A model generated the notes under the pieces. It searched no databases. It saw only the letters and a list, made by a program, of their open reading frames with translations, and was not told the DNA's origin. Below, piece by piece: positions 36,085 to 42,804 of a stretch of 64,000 nt of DNA. The position numbers were made by a program, and so were the translations under genes. Source of the DNA: JADJPO01 sp963724535. Its GTDB lineage: Bacteria; Actinomycetota; Actinomycetes; Actinomycetales; Kineosporiaceae. The number at the start of each line of letters is the position of its first letter. Within the stretch, counting starts at the first letter, position 1. The stretch lies in NCBI GenBank assembly GCA_963724535.1, contig CAVRVD010000023.1, positions 1 through 64,000 of the forward strand. The letters run 5' to 3'.

Positions 36085-37509
36085 ATGACCCTGGTGGCCG
36101 GAGTCGACTCCTCGACTCAGTCGTGCAAGGTGGTCGTGCGAGAGGCGCAGTCCGGGGCGCTGGTCCGCGAGGGCCGGGCCGCCCACCCCGACGGCACCGA
36201 AGTGGACCCGCAGCACTGGTGGCGGGCGCTGGAGGCCGCAGTTGCCGAGGCCGGTGGGTTGGCCGATGTGGCCGCGGTCGCCGTCGGCGCGCAGCAGCAC
36301 GGCATGGTCGCCCTCGACGCCGACGGCGAGGTGGTCCGCCCGGCCCTGCTGTGGAACGACACCCGGTCGGCGCCGCAGGCCGCACGGCTGGCCGACCGCC
36401 TCGGCGCGCAGGTGTGGGCCGACGAGATCGGGGTGGTCCCGGTCGCCTCGATCACGGTGACCAAGCTCGCCTGGCTGGCCGAGAACGAGCCGGACGCCGC
36501 GGCGCGGGTCGCGGGCGTGTGCCTGCCGCACGACTGGCTGACCTGGCGACTGGCCGGTCGAGGCGCCCTGGAGACCCTGGTCACCGACCGCGGGGACGCC
36601 TCCGGCACCGGGTACTGGTCGGCCCCTCGGGGCGAGTACCGCCGTGACGTGCTCACCATGGCCCTGGGTCACGATGCGGTCCTGCCGCGGGTGCTCGGGC
36701 CCGCCGAAGCGGCCGGAACGACTGCCGCCCAGCAGATCTCGACCGGCACGCTGCTCGGCCCGGGCACCGGTGACAACATGGCCGCCGCACTCGGGGTGGG
36801 TGCCCGGGCCGGCGACGTGATCATCTCGATCGGCACCTCGGGGGTGGTCTCGGCGGTCGCCTCGGTGCCGGCTGCCGATCCGACCGGCACCGTCGCCGGC
36901 TTCGCCGATGCGACCGGCAACTTCCTGCCGCTGGTCTGCACGCTCAACGCGGCCCGGGTGCTGGACGCCACGGCCCAGATTCTCGGCGTCGACCACGCGA
37001 TGATGTCCGAGCTCGCCCTGTCGGCCCCACCCGGTTCTGGTGGGCTGGTGATGGTCCCCTACCTGGAGGGCGAGCGGACCCCGAACCGCCCGGACGCCAC
37101 CGGCGCCCTGCACGGCGTCCGGCTGGAGACCGCCACCCCGGCGCACGTGGCGCGGGCCGCGATCGAGGGGCTGCTCTGCGGGCTGGCGGACGGCCTGGAC
37201 GCTCTGGTGGCCCAGGGTGCCGTGGTGGAGCGGGTGCTTCTGGTCGGCGGCGGAGCCCGATCGACGGCGCTATGCCGGATCGCCCCGACAGTGCTGGGTC
37301 ACCAGGTCGTGGTGCCGCCGCCCGGGGAGTACGTGGCCGACGGCGCCGCCCGACAGGCCGCCTGGGTGCTCGCGGCGGGCTCGGACGGCGCGGCCGACCC
37401 GCCGGCCTGGGAGATCGCCGGCACGCAGGTGTTCGACGGGGACACCGTGCCCCAGGTGCGCGAGCGGTACGCGCAGGTGCGGGAGATGACGGCGCGGCGA
37501 CCGGGCTGA
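36085..37509 (+). CDS. xylB: Xylulokinase
   Basis: FGGY-family kinase of 474 residues. The N-terminal ATPase half has AGVDSSTQSCKVVV (phosphate 1), GAQQHGMVALD (sugar binding, typical of xylulokinase) and LLWNDTRS. The second half has the Asp of TGDNMAAALG, SIGTSGVVSA (phosphate 2), YLEGERTPNRP and LLVGGGARSTALCRI (adenosine). It should convert D-xylulose to D-xylulose 5-phosphate for the pentose phosphate pathway. AAGGTGA precedes the ATG. No xylose isomerase gene is in the window. The convergent neighbour is a GH1 glycosidase 32 nt away. Confidence 0.93.
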   Translation: MTLVAGVDSSTQSCKVVVREAQSGALVREGRAAHPDGTEVDPQHWWRALEAAVAEAGGLADVAAVAVGAQQHGMVALDADGEVVRPALLWNDTRSAPQAARLADRLGAQVWADEIGVVPVASITVTKLAWLAENEPDAAARVAGVCLPHDWLTWRLAGRGALETLVTDRGDASGTGYWSAPRGEYRRDVLTMALGHDAVLPRVLGPAEAAGTTAAQQISTGTLLGPGTGDNMAAALGVGARAGDVIISIGTSGVVSAVASVPAADPTGTVAGFADATGNFLPLVCTLNAARVLDATAQILGVDHAMMSELALSAPPGSGGLVMVPYLEGERTPNRPDATGALHGVRLETATPAHVARAAIEGLLCGLADGLDALVAQGAVVERVLLVGGGARSTALCRIAPTVLGHQVVVPPPGEYVADGAARQAAWVLAAGSDGAADPPAWEIAGTQVFDGDTVPQVRERYAQVREMTARRPG

Positions 37510-37541
37510 GCCGGTCGGTGCCGAACCGTCGTGGGCCGGGC

Positions 37542-38963
37542 TCAGCCGCGCTGGACGGTGATCAGGTCCCGGTAGGCCTCGTAGCTGTGTCGGAGCCGCC
37601 GCTCACCGGTGTCGAAGTCGACCCGGACCAGACCGAACTGCTGGGTGTAGCCGTGCGCCCACTCGAAGTTGTCGAGCAGCGACCAGGCGAAGTAGCCACG
37701 CAGGTCCACACCAGCTCCCGCGGCCGCCGACGCCGCAGCGAGGTGGGCATGAAGGTAGGCGACCCGGGCCGGGTCGGGGATCGCGGCGGGAGCGCTCACG
37801 GTGTGCTGACGCACCTGCAGGGCGGACCGGCTGTCGTGCCAGGCCGATCCGTTCTCCGTGATCACCAACGGCACCCCAGGGTACTCCTCGGCGACCCGGA
37901 CCAACAGCGCGCGGAGCCCGTCCGGGGTCACCGGCCAGCCGATCGAGGTGGAACCCGAGGCGCCGTGACTGACCCAAACCCCCTCGGTGCCGGGCAGTTC
38001 CGGCACGGGGACCGTACCGTCGGCCCCTCGAGGGGACAGCAGCTCGTCGCGGTAGTAGTTGATGCCCAGGAAGTCCAGGGGTTGGGCCACCAGGGCCAGG
38101 TCGCCGTCCCGCACCGCGTCACCCAGGTACGGGGTGAGCAGGTCGAGGGTGTCGAGCGGGTAGTGGCCCCGCAGCAGGGCATCCAGCCACCAGCGGGTCT
38201 GCACGCCGTCCAGCACGTCGGCCGCCCCCGCCACCGCCGCGCGCTGCTCGGCGTCCAAGCCGTCCGCGGGCCGGTAGGCGCCGAGGTTGAGGACGATGCC
38301 GATCGAGTGGTCCGCCGGTGCCTGGGCACGCATGGCCGCCACCGCCAGCCCGTGGCCGAGCAGGAGGTGATGCGCCGAGCGAGACGCCGCCGTGAGGTCG
38401 TGGACCCCCGGCGCGTGCTCCCCCGATGCGTGACCGAGCCAGGCCGAGCACCACGGCTCGTTGAGGGTCATCCAGTACCGCACCCGGTCCCCGAGGGCGG
38501 CATGTACCGAGGCGGCGTAGTCCGCGAACGCCTGGGCCGTGTCCCGAGCCGGCCAGCCACCGGCGTCCTGAAGCTCCTGGGGCAGGTCCCAGTGGTAGAG
38601 GGTGACCCAGGGCTCGATGCCGGCCCCGAGCAGCTCGTCGACGAGCCGGTCGTAGAAGCCCAGGCCGTCGGCGGCCAGCTGCCCGCGTCCGCCGGGCTGG
38701 ACCCGGGGCCAGGAGACCGAGAACCGGTAGGCGTCAACGCCCAGCCCGCGCAACAGAGCCACGTCCTCGACGTAGCGGTGCACGTGGTCGCAGGCCGTGG
38801 TGGCGTCCGAGCCGTCCCGGATCCGGCCGGGCTCGCGACAGAAGGTGTCCCAGATGGACTCGCCGCGCCGATCGGCGGCCCCCTCGATCTGGAACGCCGA
38901 GGTCGCCGCGCCCCAGACGAAGGGCACCGGCAGACCGCTCAGGTCGGGCAGTGGTTCACTCAT
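37542..38963 (-). CDS. GH1-family beta-glucosidase
   Basis: Glycoside hydrolase of 473 residues, the usual GH1 length. The N-terminal signature is FVWGAATSAFQIEGA, the acid/base Glu is in YWMTLNEPWC (about 163-172) and the nucleophile Glu in LVITENGSAW (about 360-369). WSLLDNFEWAHGY near the C-terminus lines the sugar pocket. It has no signal peptide, so it should act on imported disaccharides such as cellobiose. The ATG at 38963 has no ribosome binding site but a TAGCGT hexamer 8 nt before it. The gene diverges from moaA. Confidence 0.94.
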   Translation of the reverse strand: MSEPLPDLSGLPVPFVWGAATSAFQIEGAADRRGESIWDTFCREPGRIRDGSDATTACDHVHRYVEDVALLRGLGVDAYRFSVSWPRVQPGGRGQLAADGLGFYDRLVDELLGAGIEPWVTLYHWDLPQELQDAGGWPARDTAQAFADYAASVHAALGDRVRYWMTLNEPWCSAWLGHASGEHAPGVHDLTAASRSAHHLLLGHGLAVAAMRAQAPADHSIGIVLNLGAYRPADGLDAEQRAAVAGAADVLDGVQTRWWLDALLRGHYPLDTLDLLTPYLGDAVRDGDLALVAQPLDFLGINYYRDELLSPRGADGTVPVPELPGTEGVWVSHGASGSTSIGWPVTPDGLRALLVRVAEEYPGVPLVITENGSAWHDSRSALQVRQHTVSAPAAIPDPARVAYLHAHLAAASAAAGAGVDLRGYFAWSLLDNFEWAHGYTQQFGLVRVDFDTGERRLRHSYEAYRDLITVQRG

Positions 38964-38971
38964 GGAGCCCA

Positions 38972-38977
38972 ACGCTA
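38972..38977 (-). promoter_or_regulatory. Putative -10 hexamer of a leaderless promoter
   Basis: On the minus strand TAGCGT ends 8 nt before the ATG of the GH1 gene. Confidence 0.45.
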
Positions 38978-39004
38978 CAAGCGGCCGGGCGGGGTCAACC
39001 CGGT

Positions 39005-39010
39005 TACCCT
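39005..39010 (+). promoter_or_regulatory. Putative -10 hexamer of a leaderless promoter
   Basis: TACCCT ends 6 nt before the GTG of moaA at 39017. Confidence 0.4.
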
Positions 39011-39016
39011 AGGGCG

Positions 39017-40084
39017 GTGACGGCAGCCGAATCCGCCTTCCAGCGCGCGAGCACGGACGCCCTGGTGGACACCTTCGGGCGCGTGGCCACCGACCTGCGG
39101 GTCAGCCTCACCGACCGGTGCAACCTGCGCTGCTCCTACTGCATGCCGCCCGAGGGCCTGGACTGGCTGCCCGGCGAGCAGGTGCTCACCGATGCCGAGC
39201 TGGTCCGGCTGATCACCATCGCGGTGCGCGATCTCGGCATCGAGGAGGTCCGGTTCACCGGTGGCGAACCGCTGCTGCGCAAGAGCCTGGAGCAGATCCT
39301 CGCGGCCACGACGGCACTACGCACCCGCTCCGGCGTCGTCCCGCACACGGCGCTGACCACCAACGGGCTGGGCCTGGACCGGCGGGCCGAGGGCCTAGTC
39401 GCGGCCGGGCTGCACCGGATCAACGTCAGCGTGGACTCCCTGGACCGCGAGCGGTTCGCCCGGATCACCCATCGGGACCGGCTGGACGACGTCCTGGCCG
39501 GCCTGCGGGCCGCGGCCGCCGCCGGACTGCGGCCGGTGAAGGTCAACGCGGTGCTGGTCCGCGGGGTCAACGCCGGCGAGGCGGCCGACCTGCTGCGCTG
39601 GGCGATCGCCCAGGAGTACGAGCTGCGGTTCATCGAGCAGATGCCGCTGGACGCCCAAGGCTCCTGGACACGGTCCGACATGATCTCGGCCGCCGAGATC
39701 CTGGAGCTGCTCCGCGCCGAGTTCACCCTCTCCCCCACCGACGCCGCGGCCCGCGGCGCGGCCCCGGCGGAGACCTGGGTCGTCGAGGGCGAGGCCGGTC
39801 GGACGCCGGCCGGCGGGCAGGCCCGGGTCGGCATCATCGGATCGGTGACCCGCCCGTTCTGCGGCGACTGCGACCGCACTCGGCTGACCGCCGACGGCCA
39901 GGTCCGCAACTGCCTGTTCGCCCGCACCGAGACTGACCTGCGCGGCCTGCTGCGCAGCGGCGCAGGCGACACCGACATCGCCGAGGCCTGGCGAAAGGCC
40001 ATGTGGGGCAAGGCGGCCGGGCACGGGATCGACGACCCGGGCTTCCTGCAGCCGTCCCGGCCGATGAGCGCGATCGGGGGCTGA
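39017..40084 (+). CDS. moaA: GTP 3',8-cyclase MoaA
   Basis: Radical-SAM enzyme of 355 residues for the first step of molybdopterin synthesis (GTP to 3',8-cyclo-GTP). The SAM cluster motif is DRCNLRCSYCMPPEG (about 34-48); RFTGGEPLLRK is the SAM-binding GGEP loop. The second cluster ligands are in FCGDCDRTRL and RNCLF near the C-terminus, and the chain ends in the double Gly (SAIGG) required for activity. It starts with GTG and is followed by moaD after one base, so the two are one transcript. Together with moaE and the MobA-like gene it probably supplies cofactor to the Cox-type hydroxylase 6 kb away. Confidence 0.96.
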   Translation: MTAAESAFQRASTDALVDTFGRVATDLRVSLTDRCNLRCSYCMPPEGLDWLPGEQVLTDAELVRLITIAVRDLGIEEVRFTGGEPLLRKSLEQILAATTALRTRSGVVPHTALTTNGLGLDRRAEGLVAAGLHRINVSVDSLDRERFARITHRDRLDDVLAGLRAAAAAGLRPVKVNAVLVRGVNAGEAADLLRWAIAQEYELRFIEQMPLDAQGSWTRSDMISAAEILELLRAEFTLSPTDAAARGAAPAETWVVEGEAGRTPAGGQARVGIIGSVTRPFCGDCDRTRLTADGQVRNCLFARTETDLRGLLRSGAGDTDIAEAWRKAMWGKAAGHGIDDPGFLQPSRPMSAIGG

Positions 40085-40085
40085 G

Positions 40086-40334
40086 GTGACTGTCGTCGTC
40101 CGATACTTCGCCGGGGCGCGGGCGGCGGCGGGGCTGGCCGAGGAGAAGGTCGACCTGGACGGCGCCGCCACGGTCGCCGACCTCGCGACGGCGCTCGCCG
40201 ACCGGCACGGGCCGGATCTGGCCCGGGTGCTCACGGCGTGCAGCTTCCTGCTCGACGAGGTCGCCAGTGGTCGCGACCGCGCCCTGCACGACGGCGCGCA
40301 GGTGGACGTGCTGCCCCCGTTCGCCGGCGGCTGA
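40086..40334 (+). CDS. moaD: Molybdopterin synthase sulfur carrier MoaD
   Basis: Ubiquitin-like sulfur carrier of 82 residues starting with GTG. The first strand is VVVRYFAGARAAAG (the ALR/AxAR pattern of MoaD), and the C-terminus is VDVLPPFAGG. The terminal Gly-Gly is adenylated and thiocarboxylated and then donates sulfur to MoaE. It starts one base after the moaA stop, so it is translated from the same message. The PhzF-like gene begins 9 nt after its stop. Confidence 0.94.
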   Translation: MTVVVRYFAGARAAAGLAEEKVDLDGAATVADLATALADRHGPDLARVLTACSFLLDEVASGRDRALHDGAQVDVLPPFAGG

Positions 40335-40343
40335 TGGGCCCTG

Positions 40344-41186
40344 ATGCACAGATCCTTCGCCCAGGTCGACGTGTTCACCGCCGAGCCGTACCTCGGCAAC
40401 CCGGTGGCGGTAGTGCTGGACGGCGCGGGCCTGGACACCGAGGCGATGCGGGCGTTCGCCCGGTGGACCAACCTGTCCGAGACCACGTTCGTGCTGCCCC
40501 CGACCACCCCCGAGGCGGACTACCGGGTGCGGATCTTCACTCCGGTGGCCGAGCTGCCGTTCGCCGGGCACCCGACCCTGGGAACCTGCCACGCCTGGCT
40601 CGAGCATGGCGGTCGCCCGCACGGCGAGACCACTGAGGACGATGCGCGCATCCTGCAGGAGTGTGCCGCGGGCCTGATCGAGATCCGGCGCACGGCAACG
40701 GGTCTGGCCTTCGCCGCACCGCCGCTGATACGCAGCGGGTCAGTCGGCGACGCCGACCTCGACCGCGTGGCCACCGAGCTCGGCATTGCACGCATCGACG
40801 TGATCGACGCCGAATGGGTGGACAACGGACCCGGCTGGGTGGCGGTACTCCTGCGCGACGCCGACGCCGTGCTGGCGCTCGCCCCGACCGCGCTCAGCCT
40901 GGACATCGGCGCCGTCGGGTTCCACCCGACGGGTGCCGAGGCGCTGTACGAGGTGCGCGCGTTCTTCCCCAAGGACGGCCTGGCCGTGGAGGACCCGGTC
41001 ACCGGCAGCCTCAACGCCTCGGTGGCGCAGTGGCTGATCGGGACCGATCGGGCCTTGCCGCCGTACACGGCGGCCCAGGGGACGGCGCTGCGACGGCGCG
41101 GTCGGGTGCACATCGACGTCACCGACGGCCAGATCTGGGTCGGTGGCGGGACGATCACCTGCGTCGCCGGACACACCACTCTGTGA
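40344..41186 (+). CDS. PhzF-family epimerase/isomerase
   Basis: Protein of 280 residues with the two-lobed PhzF fold. The start FAQVDVFTAEPYLGNPVAVV, NLSETTFVLPP with the catalytic Glu, TPVAELPFAGHPTLGTCHAWLE (the conserved FAGHPT motif) and EDPVTGSLNASVAQWLI are all present. Family members catalyse metal- and cofactor-free isomerisations, as PhzF does in phenazine synthesis; most bacterial homologues have unknown substrates. It follows moaD after 9 nt, so it is probably in the moa transcript, though a link to molybdopterin is not known. Confidence 0.92.
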   Translation: MHRSFAQVDVFTAEPYLGNPVAVVLDGAGLDTEAMRAFARWTNLSETTFVLPPTTPEADYRVRIFTPVAELPFAGHPTLGTCHAWLEHGGRPHGETTEDDARILQECAAGLIEIRRTATGLAFAAPPLIRSGSVGDADLDRVATELGIARIDVIDAEWVDNGPGWVAVLLRDADAVLALAPTALSLDIGAVGFHPTGAEALYEVRAFFPKDGLAVEDPVTGSLNASVAQWLIGTDRALPPYTAAQGTALRRRGRVHIDVTDGQIWVGGGTITCVAGHTTL

Positions 41187-41271
41187 GCGCCGCGCAAGCC
41201 CGCGAGAGCACCCCGAACGATCGCATCGAGTGCAGGCGAACCGTCGCCAACGAGGGGGATAGCGACCGTTT

Positions 41272-41339
41272 GCCTTGACTCGCTTGCCTTGACTCGCTCG
41301 CCTTGACTCGACTGCCTTGACTCGACGTGCCTTGACTCG
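41272..41339. repeat. Tandem repeat of GCCTTGACTCG
   Basis: Five perfect copies of GCCTTGACTCG start at 41272, 41286, 41300, 41314 and 41329 (spacing 14, 14, 14, 15), with variable 3-4-nt linkers. The array lies in the gap between the PhzF-like and moaE genes, which are convergent. The TTGACT core resembles a -35 element, but no matching -10 follows each copy. Confidence 0.92.
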
Positions 41340-41439
41340 AGGCGATCTTGGGTTGCCGGATGCACCACTGGTCGTGACGGCCCTGTTCTGCTGGCGGGTC
41401 TGGGCTGGTTCGAGTAGCTGACCGATGACGGATGGGCGG

Positions 41440-41931
41440 TCAGGGGCAGGCCACCCACTCCTCGGCGCCGTCGGCGAACACCTGACGCTTCCAGACCGGC
41501 AACCGGCGCTTGACCTCATCGACGACGAGCAGGCAGGCGGCGAACGCCTCGTGCCGGTGTGCGGCCGAGACGGCGACGACGATCGCCGACTCCCCGATCG
41601 CCAGCTCCCCGACCCGGTGAGTGACCGCCACGGCCTCGGCGTCGGTGCGGGTGACGGCGTCGGCGACGATCTGGGCGAGCACCCGTTCGGTGGTCGGGTG
41701 GCCCACATACTCGATGCCGGTCACCGCGCGGCCACCGTCGTGGTCGCGGACCTGGCCGCTGAAGGTGACCACGGCCCCGGCGCGCCCGTCGTCCACCGCC
41801 CGTTCGTGGGCGCGCACGTCGAGCGGGGCGTCGCTGATCGCCGTCAGCACGACTCGGCGCTGCGGCGGGTGGATCCGCGAGGAGTCGCGGTCAGGCTGCT
41901 CGCCCCCGACGGGGACGGCTTCGGTCGACAC
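41440..41931 (-). CDS. moaE: Molybdopterin synthase catalytic subunit MoaE
   Basis: Large subunit of molybdopterin synthase, 163 residues; adds two sulfurs to precursor Z using MoaD. After an N-terminal extension of about 28 residues come GAVVTFSGQVRDHD, IEYVGHPTTERVLAQI, VTHRVGELAIGESAIVVAV, AHRHEAFAACLLVVDEVKRRLPVWKRQVF (with the catalytic Lys pair KR and WKRQ) and EEWV. Start is GTG 41931. It is on the strand opposite to moaAD, with a repeat array between, so the molybdopterin genes are not one transcript. Confidence 0.95.
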   Translation of the reverse strand: MSTEAVPVGGEQPDRDSSRIHPPQRRVVLTAISDAPLDVRAHERAVDDGRAGAVVTFSGQVRDHDGGRAVTGIEYVGHPTTERVLAQIVADAVTRTDAEAVAVTHRVGELAIGESAIVVAVSAAHRHEAFAACLLVVDEVKRRLPVWKRQVFADGAEEWVACP

Positions 41932-42006
41932 CGGTCCAGCCTACGGGGAGTCGGCGCCGACGCCGATCGCTGGATCGTCCGGCGCCCGCACCACGGCGGC
42001 CCCTCC

Positions 42007-42150
42007 CCGCACTGTCATCACCCCACCGCACTGTCATGAGGCCACCGCACTGTCATCCCGTCGCTGACACTGTGCTGTTGCTCAAGCAGGGGCACAGTGG
42101 AAGGGCAGGCCGACAGTGCGCAGAACAGGCCGACAGTTCGCAGAGGAGTG
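42007..42150. repeat. Composite palindromic repeat element, copy B
   Basis: Three copies of CCGCACTGTCAT (42007, 42026, 42045) are followed by a hairpin with arms CACTGTGC (42068-42075) and GCACAGTG (42092-42099). Two reversed copies follow at 20-bp spacing (CGACAGTGCG at 42111 and CGACAGTTCG at 42131). The motifs and their order match the element at 22638-22776, including AGGGGCACAG after the centre. It lies between the moaE start and the end of the MobA-like gene. Confidence 0.8.
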
Positions 42151-42163
42151 GTCCTCAACCAGG

Positions 42164-42796
42164 TCAGTGGTCCTCGGGGTGGATAGCGGTCGGGGTCGCC
42201 TCGCTCGCCGGCGCGGTGTCGACGTCCTGCCCGGTGGCCAGGTCCCCACACTCGACCAGGTCGACGCGGCGCCGGCTGAGGTAGTCGCGGGCCCCCCGGT
42301 CCCCGCGCGCCGAGGCCGCGACCCCCGGCCAGTGGTCCCGGCCGAGGAGCACGGGATGCCCCGGTACGGCGCCGAACGTGGCTCGCGCCAGCACCGTACG
42401 GGCGGTCCCCGCGTCGCGGCACAGCCGGGCCACGACGTCCGGTCCGACGTCCGGAGTGTCCACCAGCATCACCAGCGCCGCGGTCACCGACGCCTCGGCC
42501 CGGTCCAGCGCCGCCAGACCAGCCCGCAGCGAGGCCCCCATGCCCTCGGCCCAGTCCGGCGCCGACACGACGCGGACGGCGCCGGCGGCCCCGCCGTCGA
42601 GCAGACCGTCGCGGTCCAGCGCCGCGACCACCTCCTCCCCCGCCGCCCCGATCACCACCACGACCGGGCCGCACCCGCCACGACGCGCGACATCTACCGC
42701 TCGGCTCGCCCAGGACCGGCCGTCGTCCCCGGTCAGCAGCGCCTTGGGCCGCCCCATCCGCCGTCCCGCACCGGCCGCGAGCAGCACGGCGGCCAT
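42164..42796 (-). CDS. MobA-like molybdenum cofactor nucleotidyltransferase
   Basis: Protein of 210 residues of the MobA/MocA NTP-transferase family. It starts AAVLLAAGAGRRMGRPKALL (the LAAG-x-GRRMG-x-PK nucleotide-binding loop), and has APDWAEGMGASLRAGL, VMLVDTPDVGPDVV with the metal-binding Asp, and GHPVLLGRDHW. The length and the DTPDV motif fit the MocA branch that makes molybdopterin cytosine dinucleotide, the cofactor form used by CO-dehydrogenase-type enzymes. The ATG at 42796 has GGTGAGG 7 nt upstream and lies 8 nt after the stop of the glycosidase gene. Confidence 0.88.
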   Translation of the reverse strand: MAAVLLAAGAGRRMGRPKALLTGDDGRSWASRAVDVARRGGCGPVVVVIGAAGEEVVAALDRDGLLDGGAAGAVRVVSAPDWAEGMGASLRAGLAALDRAEASVTAALVMLVDTPDVGPDVVARLCRDAGTARTVLARATFGAVPGHPVLLGRDHWPGVAASARGDRGARDYLSRRRVDLVECGDLATGQDVDTAPASEATPTAIHPEDH

Positions 42797-42804
42797 GTCG
42801 GGCC

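Noticed and set aside
41272..41339. Array of promoters based on the TTGACT core
   Set aside because: No -10 hexamer occurs at 16-18 nt from any of the copies in a consistent way.
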